A stretch of DNA of 64,000 nt from Utricularia gibba (Eukaryota; Streptophyta; Magnoliopsida; Lamiales; Lentibulariaceae): positions 5,301,001-5,365,000 of the forward strand of contig CM007989.1 of assembly GCA_002189035.1 (NCBI GenBank), read 5' to 3'. Below are positions 48,105-59,879 of this stretch, one piece after another. Positions within the stretch are counted from its first letter, which is position 1; each line of letters begins with the position of its first letter. The position numbers and the translations under genes were made by a program. The notes under the pieces are model-generated. The model worked only from the letters and a program-made list of their open reading frames with translations. It was not told the origin of the DNA and searched no databases.

Positions 48105-51005
48105 TGATTGACGCTAATGATGTGTGCCGTATTTATCTAATGTATTTATGTCATATTGTTTTTCATTTTCCATTTCTACGATTCTGACTAAAATCAAAAT
48201 AATAATGATCTCTGCATGAAAAATTTTCGAAAATAAGGTTTTGCAAACATGCGACAACATCATGTTGGTTCTAAGATAAGAATAATTTTAAACAATTAAT
48301 TTATGCTATTAAATGATTTATTTTTATGGTATTATATAATAATAATTTTACTATAACTATTAAACATATATGAAGATCTCCTTTTTAACATCAAAGTTTC
48401 TTTTTTTTTTACAAGCCATCAAACATATTAAAACAATTTTGCTTTCATTCTAGCACAAAAAAAATTGTTTTTTTATTTCTTTGTAAATAGATCTAAAACG
48501 AAATCTAGTTTAGTATTCAAAAAATACACAACTTTTTTTCTTCACAATGAAGAAGTGATGCACAAGGACTCTCACCAATCAAAATGTGATTGTCCATGTT
48601 GAAGAAAAAAAAAAATACATTATTGAATAGTGGAAGTGAGATTTTTATGTTTAAGCTTCATGTTGGTGGTAAGGTAGATTTTCAGTTAAATTTGTATGTT
48701 AATAGTGCTCAATATCTGTTGGGATTGGCTATGTCTCTGAATTTACACATGATTGCTTGTTCGATTGGTTCCAGATTTGGGTGATGAAAGTAAACTTGTT
48801 GAAATTTTATTGACATAGTAGATGAAAGTGATACTGTCAATGTAGGTGATAAATTTATGAATGAAAAATTATAGAATGATGACTCAATGATATTTCTAAT
48901 TATATAGAATTCTTGGAGGGATGATGTAATTTCTCAACAGGGTACTGATGAGAAGTTGTGGACAGATTTGCATACAAAAATTATCCAAATCGATAATATG
49001 GATGATGAGATAGATCTTGATCCCTTCCCTAAATAGACTGATGATGAATGTTGGAATGATGGGATGCATCAATTTCTTAAGGATGAGAAGTTTTTTTCTT
49101 ATTAGTTAATTGCAACATTGAGATGGATGGACATGATGTGACTATTGCTGAAAAAACTTGTACAAGATAACGTTAACATGGAGTGCATATGGATGTAGTT
49201 AAATTAGGAGATGATTTTTGGCAAATCCTTGTAAAAAGATTGCTATTTAGTAGTCATGAGGAAGCTAGAGGTGCAATTTAGACTTGTGGTATTTAGGTAA
49301 GAACTTAGGAGGGATTTGGTACGCAGGTAGGGATTTAACTTAGGTTTAGTTGATTTGTGTTTATATAAACATGTTTTGTTGGATTAGGAGGTAATTTTTC
49401 TTTGGTAAAAGTTGGTATAAGTTACTTGGGTTATATGTTGGAACACATTTGGTATGGGGGAAAAAATAGGTTTTTGATAAAATTATATATTAAATAACTA
49501 ATATATCTTTTCCAATAAAAAATGCAACTTACTAAAAAATTCAGTTTCCCTCTTCTTCCACTACGACTACTTCTCCAACTATAAAACCTCTTTCCTCTTT
49601 CTCCCTTCCTTCTTCTCCATTTCCTCCGTTTGTAAATATACTAATGCATATCATTTCCACAACAAATTTGAAAGATTTTTAGAACTCATAAAACAGAAAT
49701 GCGTAGTACGGGTATCGAACATAGGGAGTTGTTTTTCAATGAAAAGTGAGGTTATACCAAATAAATATCAAGATTTGTAAAGGTTTTGTAAAGTAAAAGG
49801 TGCGAGAAATGTAAATGATGAAAATTGAGTAAGGGGGTCAGAGGGTTTTAAACAAATAGCGGAAATCAACATAAGCGATGAACTTAAATAAAGAGAATGT
49901 TTCTAGGATTGGAATCCTACACAACTACGTTAATCACATCTCCACTCTTCTCTAATCTTCTCGAATACTCGGTTATAGGAGCAAGGAATTGCCTACCCTT
50001 TTTACACTCTCTTGCAAGAAGGCACGGGAATAGCCCGATGTTTATCCTCCTTGGATGATCGTGAAGATAACAGGTCCTACCAACGTACCCTCATGATCGA
50101 ATTGCATATGTGTGCTCGAGTATAGCCAATGGCCCAATTAGTCCAGATACAAGGTCAGTATCTGTCCATTGGTCCTGAGATACGGCCATAGACAAAATGT
50201 TGTCTCCTTCTTGCCAAAAAGGCATGAATTGGTGCTTTCCACCTTACTCTTCAAAACTCGTAGGTAATGATACTCTAACCATGAATCTTGAGTAGGGAGA
50301 CTGCTACAGAAAAACTGTAACATAGTCACACGAAGACATACGGAACCCAATCAGATTCAATGAAGATATGATGATTAATTAACGAAACATAGATTTGGGA
50401 GTATCCCAAACTCAGAAATGGAAGTGTCTAGTTGCAAACGGCCATACAAAATAAGGAAATGAAAACAGGATTCTAGAGAGAAGCTAAAGAAAAATTCCTT
50501 TAGAGAGATAAAAAAAAGTCTAAACTAAATTAGGAAAGCGAATTCTGAATTGTGGGAACTGAACTGAACTCAACTACTTTTTCTGAGTTATCATGTTCCT
50601 CTAGTTCTGCTAGATTGGAGTGACTTGCAAGAAAATATGTGCTCTAGCACTGGTATGCTAATAATTTCATCTGTTAGAGACTCTTATGTACCGCACATCA
50701 AGTCTCATCATTAGGCGTCTATAATCTTCTGAAAATCAAGGAGATGTCAGTTTGGGAAGATCCATTTTGTTTCCATCTAATGTCTTCTTTCTCTAACTTA
50801 CTAGCACGTGTTCGCTCTAGAAAAACTTAAATAAAATTATAAAAAATATTAGATAAAATACAAGATTTTGGAAAATTACCCTAAACTAGATAAAAACCTA
50901 AATCTTATATTACAAACTCCGAACTAAACAACTTTAATCAAATTTAAATATAAAAACAACCTAAAACATAGTGAAAAAATGACACTTGACATATGACGAG
51001 CCTAA
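48105..51005. other. Unassigned AT-rich and LTR-like DNA
   Basis: 48580-49300 holds fragmented frames on the plus strand (for example KLHVGGKVDFQLNLYV, later WNDGMHQFLKDEKFF). They may derive from a decayed transposase, but I cannot assign a family. 49660-50900 is LTR-like non-coding DNA with a CGGGTATCGAACATAGGGAG motif. No gene is supported. Confidence 0.35.
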
Positions 51006-51530
51006 ATGAGGTCTCTAGTAAGAAAATCAAACAAACTTGGAAGCACTATGAGGAGAAGGCTCTCATCCACACTCAAAAGCAGATTGTCAAAGATGGGTGG
51101 AAAATCAAAAACGGTTTTTAAGGGGGGGTATCACCTAGTGGTCCATTCAGTGGTTGTGAATTTTCATCCTGGAATTGACATTCGCACAGTTTTGCATATA
51201 TCCAGTAAGTTTCATAGATGGAAACAAGAATACAACCTGCTTGTTGATTTCTTAGCTAGTTCAGGCACCAATTTGAATGAGGCTACCAACACGGCTGATG
51301 ACGAAGTGTGGAAGGAGCTTGAACAGGTATGCACTTTCATTTTTGAAATTTTTATTGACGTGTAACGATCTTGTGCTTGATGCAGCATGCTCGGAGGTGG
51401 TGCATCCTTAGACACAAGTCGTGGCTGCATTACATGCATTGGAAGGAGATCGTCAGAAAGGATGGGGCTAATGGGAATAATTCCATTAGCTTTGTAGGCA
51501 TGATTAGCAAGAGAAAATTCACATAATAGG
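51006..51530 (+). pseudogene. PIF/Harbinger-type Myb/SANT-like ORF1 remnant
   Basis: The plus-strand frame shows FKGGYHLV, then an IDIRTVLHISSKFHRWKQEYNLL segment, then ASSGTNLNEAT and ADDEVWKELEQ. This is the Myb_DNA-bind_3-like order found in the DNA-binding ORF1 of plant PIF/Harbinger elements and in related host proteins (F...W......F....L..L..K.......L...SG......T......D..W.......). After about 51384 a second piece, HARRWCILRHKSWLHYMHW, resembles the following H.....R.K....Y..L segment. A PIF transposase C-terminus lies 2.4 kb away on the other strand. The N-terminal part of the domain is degraded. Confidence 0.6.
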
Positions 51531-53929
51531 TCATTGAGCATGTGGACACATCTTTGTGCAGTCAAAATACCACCCTAATTCGGAATTGATGAGACATGAT
51601 ATTAACTTGTCTTATGTGGATACATCTAATGATCCATTCACTAGTGGCATAGAGGATGTTCGTGTTACACAAGATAGGTGGGATTATGAGTCCCACAACA
51701 TCATTGATGTGGGTAGGTAGTCTGCGAGAAGTGCATGGTTTCTTGATGGCCACATGCTACTTCTACACCAAATGGAGGCACTGAATGTGCAAACCTATGC
51801 ATAGCTGCATCGATTGGGGTCAATAATGGTGCAACAAGCTCGAAACTTGGTTGAGAAGCAGAGTTTGTAAGAAGTATGCCCCTATCACAATTCACCTTTC
51901 AGTGCTTTAACATTGTGGAAATGATGAGCTCGAATCCAGTGAGATTAGATTACTTTCTGAAATCAACTGATAGTGAGAAGGAGCTAATTGTTTGTAGTCT
52001 TGCCTTTGATTCCAATCGTTGAAATATTAGACTTGATTATTTTGTCTTTCATAGACCTAAACTAGGGTTGTGTGTACTTTTTAGTTGTTGAAGCAACCCC
52101 TGACTTTTGACAAGGGTGATGCATGTTTTATAACCTCTCAAATGGTTTAGATGCTATGTAGCTTGTATGCCACATAGTTTGCAAATAGAAGCGCCTCATT
52201 CCGACAATGTGTCTTGGTTAGAACCATTATATGTATGTGAGTGCGATGTTAGGCATGCCTATCCCACGCTCTATCAATGTAATTTGCGCAAAAGGGAAGT
52301 ATTACGTTTATGTGTGTGCAGTGTTTCATGACAGACAATGTGCCACATGTGTTTGTGTACAATGTCGCGTGTGGCTTAGGCACTATTGCAAAATTAATGA
52401 ATGGCATATGCACCAAATTCCACATATGTTCTGAACGTAATACTTAAGAAGTAGAGCAACATGTCCACATCTATTCGCAGTGTATAACTTAATAATTTGT
52501 AGTGCAAAAAGCCAGATGGAATGCATATGTTTCGACTAGTGTTCTTTTAGAACCTACGCATCTTGAATTAATTTGCAATAACCTTATAGTACTTTAATAG
52601 TGAGTGCTCCTCGTTTATTGAGACTGCCGTACACAACACTGATCGATGAATGTTGGATCGTCCATTGTATCGATCAACATCTCTAGGAAGGTCCTGATAT
52701 CACCCCCTTGCAACAAGCATCGATTGTTTGTAAGTGGTAGGGAATATGGTGTTTTGGGGTTATAGTTGAATGACACTATCAGAAAAACTTCTAACAAGTA
52801 TTTTGAAGATGGGCATATATACTGATCAGGTTGGTGAGCGACTTGTATGGTACATCATCAATGAGTAGAGTATCCAATCAATGCTTCATCATGTTGTTTT
52901 TGTTGTCATAGACCGGATACCGCGTGTCATATATCTTGGATCCATCTCATTTAAACGTAAGTTGCAGAGCCCTGTGGTCCTAGAAGGCACTAAATGACAT
53001 TATGTAGTTGGTCTCTACAACATATTTTCTAGTTGAGCATCAAATTGTCGTATGTAATCTCAATATTACCCTATGCGAAACATGCTTATTTGCCTCAAGA
53101 AGACTAGATGGCGACGTCATAGTGCTCCATGCAAAACTGTATAAGTTCTCTCACCCGGGGTCAGAGATACACTACAATATGTTAGTTATTGTTAATACCA
53201 TGCATATCAAATGTTGTGTTGGGGATACACTGCAATGTGTGAAGCACCGAATACGATATGCTACCGTTTCGGCCGTAGTCTGGTTGTGGAGCTCCCCATT
53301 TCACATCTCTCACATACACAATGTGTGCGAATTCCTCGTTGACATTAAACATTAGCAACTTTCTTGGAGGCGCATTATCGATAGATGATCCACCATGGTG
53401 CCACCTACACTCATAGCAATGCAAATGCACCTATAATTCCAATTTTTGTTCCATCAACTTCTCAAGTTCCATGTACTTTGCGAGGATGAATCCACCATGC
53501 TCATCCAATACGAACACTAACCTCGTTCGATTGGAAGGCTTATCAGCGTGTGGCGTGGCAGTGTCGTTATCGGTGACGTAATATGCAGTGGCATTCTGAG
53601 ATGCATGCTACTAGCTACTACATGTTGTTCCACATCATAGATGTTATGTTCGTGGTGCATTTATGAAAGGCTATAGTACAACATCCAAGGATTTTGTTCG
53701 GGAGGAGAGCAAGATCACAAACTTCTTGGCAACACGCCGCGATGAAACCTTCAGGCCTACGCCAATATACACAATTAGTAGATATATGTGTATCAAATCC
53801 AATGTACCCAAAAAAACATGGTGCACACGACTTATTGAAAGACTGTCCAACATGCTCGGAGTCTTTTAGAATGGTGGGTCATGTGGGTGTGCTTGATGGG
53901 CACACAAAGTAAAAAATTGGCAATTACTA
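51531..53929. other. Unassigned interior of the PIF/Harbinger-like region
   Basis: Sequence of moderate GC with several short open frames on both strands and no recognised domain. It lies between the Myb-like ORF and the transposase C-terminus and may be element interior or captured DNA. Confidence 0.35.
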
Positions 53930-54217
53930 CCTTGCGGGTTTGCGATGTCTAACCCACTCATCATACATAATCTCACCCTACTCATTTCGCCAAACATTTC
54001 ATGCATGGCTTGAGCCAATCATATTAGTTGCATCATCTTCATCATTGTTGTCACGTGGGTCAACATGGAAATACAATGGCATCTAACCATCCAAAGGATC
54101 CATTATCATTTCCTTCCTAGTGAGGTTGTGTAGCAGACCATATGCTAATATGATTTGATTCTGTATGCATGCTGAATATTGGCTAGCAGTCCGTAATATA
54201 TCCCAATGCATCTTCAT
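53930..54217 (-). pseudogene. PIF/Harbinger transposase C-terminus (DDE_Tnp_4 type)
   Basis: The minus-strand frame reads MKMHWDILRTASQYS, QNQIILAYGLLHNLTRKEM and IMDPLDG, then an acidic tail DPRDNNDEDD and EIMYDEWVRHR. This matches the end of plant PIF/Harbinger transposases (K.RW.IL......, .Q..II.AC.LLHN.IR.E...DP, acidic segment, W...R). The catalytic part upstream is missing: at 54218 the frame runs into family-2 copy D. One in-frame stop follows the DPLDG. Confidence 0.75.
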
Positions 54218-55336
54218 TGATTTCCAAAACATGTTCTTCCACTACTCTTGAGTGTTGTTTTTACTTATCTTAGATCCCACTTTCTTATTATTCTCAATTG
54301 ATTTTGCATCTTTCACACTACTTTGATCTTTTTGGAGAGAAAATGTATTTTGTGGATTTTTAGGGTACTTTTGGATCAATTTGAGAAGAAACAAAATCCA
54401 CCAAATTATGGACTTGATGGGCCACGAATCCCAGCCCAAGACTCGGTCAAACGATGAAGATTTGATCCAAGATTCGTGGATAAGATAGAGATGTGAAGAA
54501 GATCTTTGAAGATTTGGATAGAAGATCTTATCCAAGCCCATCGAATAAGCTCAATACGAAAACTTGGATCTACTCTACTATAAATACCCCACCCTCTCAA
54601 CCATTAGAAACGTCTTTGACCACTTTTCCTTTGTACTTTTCCTATTTTCGTGTCTATTTTCGTGTTAGAGTCAAGTTTGCGCGTGTAGGCGCTTGCGGCT
54701 AAGGATCTGCGGTGAAGCCTTGCTTGCGCAAGTCCTGCATGTGTGACTGTTTTACTATGTTTTTCAACATTTAAATTGAGGTTTGATTCTTTTTTCGCAA
54801 CGTTTTCTTTACCAATGTGCTCTTTAGTATTATATAACCCGAAGAGAGTATGAGAGAATCAAAGGTCGGCCTCAAGTACCTAAGGAGAAGGGCTCAATCG
54901 GACATCATTGGTAAGGCACATTCTATGTAATCCGTTTGCGAGGTGTGAGGTGTAGGGGTTAGATTTGGATGTGGGGAAAACATGGGTTATCACAAGAGGT
55001 GAAATGGCTTTGGTGGCGTAGTTGATTCCATAATCCCACAAAACAAAGGACGGTGTTATAATGGTCACCGAGTAGCACTACTTTAAAATAACACCCTCAG
55101 AGCTTGTGCAAGCAGGTCAATGTTCATGGTTTGCACACATTCAAGGACAAGTTTTAAGTAAGGTGGATCTTAAATCCAATGCAACTTTACTTATTGTTTT
55201 CAAAACCAAATCTTTCTTTTGTTTTGAGTCTTTTTAAGTCTTTATTTTGAAAAGAAAGTTCCAATAACAATTCCCTGTGGATACAATCTTATTTTATTAC
55301 TTCGACGGTTTCTGTGCACTTGCAGAATCACCATCA
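54218..55336 (+). mobile_element. Family-2 LTR-like repeat, copy D (best preserved)
   Basis: 1119 bp, starts TGATTTCCAAAACATG and ends CTTGCAGAATCACCATCA. It contains a promoter-like CTATAAATACC at about 54580-54590, about 360 bp in, followed by the GCGCGTGTAGGCGCTTGCGG segment, as expected for an LTR with U3 and R. No coding capacity. It truncates the PIF transposase. Flanks (TTCAT, GTGTT) do not match. Confidence 0.75.
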
Positions 55337-56595
55337 GTGTTCTGAGATGTTAAAATTTAGGAAATAATTTGGGTAAATCTAGATTGTTTTGGGTTGAATG
55401 AGTAAAAATTGGATTAGAATTAAAAGTTTTAAGCATCGACATCTTTATTGCTTTAATTTGGTGCTTGCTATATTTTTTTATTTCATAGTATACTGTCGTG
55501 TTGTTGGTAGATTAGATAGGCAATAAACTGGGTATCAACTTAACAAATGCATTCTGCTCTTTGCACACTACGTACATGATTTTGCAGTGATCGATCCCAA
55601 TTGCATTATTCCTTTTTGTTTGAGATTATAATATTTTATGTGATTCACAACGTCACTGGAGAAAGTTAGGCCGCCTATCAGGGGTGCCATGTGCAGGGAA
55701 ATCAGGAACATAGTGGCTAGGAATTGTCGATTCTGTGAGTGGAAAGCAGCGGATTGAGAGTTGAAGGTGAGAACCAACACTTGTCAGTTAGGAGTCACAC
55801 CGAGTGAGTGATGGGAGAGATTTGGTGTTGAGGCAAGCCTCCTTAAAAGTCCTTTTTGAGGTGAAAAAAAAAATGAGGCATTTACTTGGGTTTCTGCTGC
55901 TTATTTCCCCTTGTCACTCCCTTAAATGCATTTCAATGTATTTTTTTTTTCTTATCTCAATCACCTTTTGCAATTCAAATATTTTCTTCCTAGGCTTTGA
56001 AAAGATGGGTGTAGTTTGCCAGGCCTTTCAAAACGCACTGATGGTAATTTTGCTCTTGGAAAATAGACAAGTGATTTTTTAAGCAGTATAAAAACAAGGA
56101 CCGGGTGGGGGGATGAGACCGCGTGAACGTGAAAATAGTAACCGACTTACGCAGACAGCGGAACAACGGCGAGGGCCGTTTGTTTGTTAATGGCACGAAG
56201 CATTATTGGGCCTGGGGCTCATTTATCCAGCAACTTCCCCTTCCACGACCACAAATAATCCTTCCTTCTCTTCAAAACGCGCGGACAGCATGGATAAATA
56301 GAGCAAGTTATTGTGCATATTTTTTGCTGCAAACAAGTTTAGAGTTGGTGGTGCAGGTAAAAGTGACGTGTACGGTGTCGGGAAGTTAAATGTGGGAGCA
56401 ACATTTTGTCTGCATCACTTCTTTCTTTTATCTGTATTTTATTGATGTGGTGGGTTTCTGCGATGTTATTTTCGATCCCCACGTTAGGGATTTAGAGTAG
56501 GAGGTGCCGTATAGGAAGGGAGGGGATGCCTCATCATTTTGCCTTTGCGTCGGCTGAGTTCCCAGTTTGCCTCCGGAACAGCTTCCACGAATGAC
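55337..56595. other. Intergenic region and promoter side of the EPFL gene
   Basis: No gene is recognised. A TATAAAA box at 56087-56093 precedes GC-richer sequence leading to the EPFL start, so a leader of up to about 480 nt, possibly spliced, is plausible. Short plus-strand frames at 55804-56082 and 56123-56389 have no recognised domain. Confidence 0.4.
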
Positions 56596-56937
56596 ATGGT
56601 TTCATCCCATGTAGCAACACCACGGTGGCTGATGATACTTATTCTTCTTCTTATCCTCCTCCTACTGCTCTCGCCCTCGTCTTTTTGTTTGAATTCCTAT
56701 CGGTTCACGGCGGAGGAGAGCTCGAGATTGGGGTCCAGGCCACCCAGCTGTCACAGCAAATGCAACCAATGCCGGCCCTGCACGGTGGTGCAGGAGCCCT
56801 TTCTGTCTGGAGGTGGCGGTTCGCCGGTGGGTGACCGTGAACACGATGACTCGTCGGCATCACTTGGAGGGAGGTACTCTAATTACAAGCCCCTGGCTTG
56901 GAAGTGCTCTTGCGGTGGCCGTTTTTACAACATTTGA
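56596..56937 (+). CDS. EPFL: EPIDERMAL PATTERNING FACTOR-like secreted cysteine peptide
   Basis: 113-aa precursor. Residues 10-30 form a strongly hydrophobic signal peptide (WLMILILLLILLLLL). The mature C-terminal part begins LGSRPPSC and has six cysteines, C52, C56, C59, C62, C104 and C106, in the EPF/EPFL arrangement C-x3-C-x2-C-x2-C ... C-x-C. The conserved YSNYKPLAWKCSCGGRFYN end is present. The Gly/Asp/Ser-rich loop between C62 and C104 is 41 residues, the variable loop that sets receptor specificity. EPFL peptides act in the apoplast on ERECTA-family receptor kinases with TMM/SERK partners in stomatal patterning and organ growth. No intron is visible. The start at 56596 gives the best signal peptide, but an in-frame upstream extension is open and an upstream exon cannot be excluded. 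Subgroup not assigned. Confidence 0.88.
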   Translation: MVSSHVATPRWLMILILLLILLLLLSPSSFCLNSYRFTAEESSRLGSRPPSCHSKCNQCRPCTVVQEPFLSGGGGSPVGDREHDDSSASLGGRYSNYKPLAWKCSCGGRFYNI

Positions 56938-57220
56938 TTCTACTCATGCTTTTGTGTTTCTGAGTGTCCTACGTCATTTTTTTGCTGCTTATTATCATTA
57001 TTGTATTGGTCTTTGTATATGCGTATCAATTTTGAAGTAAAACATTTTTGGAAAATAATGTGCGTTTATATGAGTCCTGGAAATATAAAAATATGAAAAT
57101 TATTATTTTCGGAATATTCGATATATTTGTAAATAGCAAGTATCTATAATCTCTGGCAAACTAAATTAGAAAATTTGAGCAAACTAAATAGAAGCTTCCA
57201 TCAAATTATCGAAACTTAGC
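56938..57220. other. EPFL 3' flank
   Basis: AT-rich 3' sequence with AATAATG/AATATAAA-like polyadenylation signals. The gap to the following GUB_WAK-type remnant is only about 280 bp. Confidence 0.45.
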
Positions 57221-58380
57221 ACGAAGATCATCATATTCATTGCATTCTTCACCTTCTGTTTCACTTCGCTGAGTACTTCAATCCCCCCATGCAACACTCG
57301 CAGCGGCGGAATTGAAACCAAGTACCCTTTCAGAGCTGGCCCCGGCTGCGGTTCACCGTGATTTAACCCCTACATCCTCTGCGATGGCGGTGAGCTCCGA
57401 CTCTTGACCCACAAAGGATCATATGAAGTAACTTCTGTTTCTAATCTAGCGTCGACGATCACCGTAGCGCGGTCGTGCATGTCGAATTGCACATCCATGC
57501 AGATTTCAGCCGGCGACTCCGGGCTTGATAGGTTAAGCCCATTTTCAGCTTGGGGCGTCGAAATTTATTCTATTGGGATGCTCCCCTGAAATCTTACGGG
57601 GAAATCTAATTTGCGGTTCTTTCTCTTCTAATTACCTCTGCGCCGCTATTTACTCCTGCCCCCCCGCGGTGGCCCTCGGGTTTCCTATTTTTCCGCCAAC
57701 TATTAGCTGCTGTGTGTATTCTCCGGCGGAGCTCGACCGGGACGATGAATTGGATCTCAGGGGGCTGAAATGCCGGGGGTACAGTTCGGTGATTGGGCTT
57801 GGAGATGTGCCCAGTGATCCCGAAAGATGGACAGCTGGGGTGACGGTGAAGTACACAATGGGAGGCTTGGATGGCTTCAGTGTCCCTCAGAACTGAAGGA
57901 GTTGTGAGATGATCGGCGGCGCGTGTGGATATGCGCTGCCAGATAATGGTTTCGTTTGCGTTTGTGAGTATGGAAATACAACGACGGATTGCTCTACGTA
58001 CGGCATCGTGGGGAGCTCAAGTGCAAGAGCATCAAGAGGTAAGAATCTTTCATACGCACTGTAGGATACATCAAGATATGAAAGCAAATATGTTTTGTAT
58101 TTTATGAAACAATAATCAACATTCTAATATAACCATGTGTTTCTGTAACAAGGGCTAATTTTCTTGAGAATGAACTCCAAGTACACGCTTTCGGAAGACA
58201 AGTTTGAACGTCAAGTACTGCACTGCACACCCTCAGAATTTGTATTGCACATATCACTCCAACAATTCATTAGTGCGTGCTGTGCAGGTGCTTGGGGGAA
58301 GTATTTTAATTCATTCGCCAGTCTTCTCGGTGTGCTGATGTGAATGGTGATTAGCAAGGGATCTGATTCTGGGGAGGAAT
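57221..58380 (+). pseudogene. GUB_WAK_bind-type extracellular protein, broken
   Basis: The frame from 57221 reads a signal peptide (KIIIFIAFFTFCFTSL), then CNTRSGGIETKYPFRAGPGC and GSYEVTSVS. It continues after a shift with LKCRGYSSVIGLG, WTAGVTVKYTMGG, CEMIGGACGYALPDNGFVC and NTTTDC. This is the order of the galacturonan-binding and WAK-associated C-terminal regions of plant kinase-less GUB_WAK proteins. Four lesions are visible: the expected start codon is ACG (57221), TGA at 57359-57361 where the family has a residue after CGSP, one extra G at 57575-57577 that shifts frame before CSPE, and TGA at 57894-57896 in place of the conserved Cys before RSCE. A donor G|GTAAG at 58039 ends the exon. 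A possible last exon lies at about 58288-58380. Inactive unless these are sequence errors. Confidence 0.75.
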
Positions 58381-59021
58381 AAAGCTGGTGAGTATCTCAT
58401 CTCACTAATAATCATTCTGTACTACTATTTTAGCAGCGCTTCTTTGGTGGAAGTTAGTATTTTAACCTCAGTCAGTCACATGCCACATCGCTAGGTATTT
58501 GATTTCAGAGTCATTGGGTGTCCGGAATTAGTTGTCTAGGCATGAGCTGTTGGATTTCAGAGTCAGTGATTTGAATGCAGTTGCCCCCATGGCTTGATTT
58601 AATGAAGAAACAAATAAAAATAAATAAATTTCTTTGCCTCCGTCCGGTCCGGCTGAATACGATCCTGAAGTGTCAGAGTAACGACAAAGACGTAACCTCT
58701 AATGGGTCAACAACTGGTAATGAATGCTATCAGACTGGGAACGGGAGAGGTGACTCTCCATACTTTTGATTCTCGAGTATAATAAGAATGCATCATAAAA
58801 GCATCATACAGAGGAAAGCAGTGAAATATGCAAGACGTTGAGACTTCAGTAGGCTCACTTGAATCCAACTCAGGAGTCACAACTTGCAATTCCCTTCTAA
58901 ACCGCGGAAGAGCAGGATTGTGGAGTCATTTTAAAAATTATTCATTGCAAAAACTGTCCTTTATAAAATTAAACATGGTGTGAATTGTGTATATTTAAAT
59001 TTAGAAAACTACCCACTTTAC

Positions 59022-59060
<39 letters not shown>

Positions 59061-59879
59061 TATAACTATCATAATTTATATTTTTTTAATATTAAAAAAA
59101 TAAAACATGGATTCTGCATAATTTTTATTATAATATTTATTAAAAATATTTTTACTTTGTACATAATATCAACATTATTAAATAAAGACTATTTCAATAA
59201 TAATATATCTCTTGTTTAAAATAAGCATTTAAAAACTTTTTATTGAATTGTTGGGAAAATTTATATTTCTTTTAAAATATAATTTGAATATAATAATCAA
59301 TATTAAACAATATTGTCATATAACTTAATATAGAGAAAATTGCAAAAATAACAACTCAAGTTTCATTCAGTATAGAGAGTCTAATTCCTAAGTTTCAAAA
59401 TGGCAAAAAAGACACTTCAAGTTGTCAAAACCATTTAACAAAAACCTATATAATTTTCAAAGTTTTTAAAAAATAAACCAAGTATGAGTGATCAAGTATG
59501 CAACAAATATCCATAATGATAAGTTAAAAATGAGAGTTTAAACATGTAAAAAAAAGACCAAAATAATTTTCAAAACTGTTCAACGAAGACCCAATTAATA
59601 TATAATTTCATAAGTTGATGGCTAACTATATAAGAAAAATTTATGTTATGTGAATTAATTTATATGACATTTAATAATAAAATAACAATCTTTCTGGCTT
59701 TCAAAATTATAAATCTCAATCCCTTTAAATCAGTTGTATCAATTTGAAAGCATTAATTCATTTTTCAAAAAATTTATTATTAATAATTTATTTATTCATG
59801 TTTCAAAAATTATATTTTTGAGTATTTTTAGAGTCAAAAATATCCCAAATAAAATGAAAAATATTATACGTACGAATGA
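58381..59879. other. Unassigned AT-rich DNA with (AT)n at about 59022-59050
   Basis: No gene is recognised. 58930-59880 is extremely AT-rich, with an (AT)n microsatellite passing into GTAT repeats. Part of 59300-59880 may be the lost 5' side of the family-1 LTR that is recognisable from 59880. Confidence 0.45.

Noticed and set aside
57650-57856. Minus-strand open frame opposite the GUB_WAK-type remnant
   Set aside because: Shadow of the conserved plus-strand coding frame.
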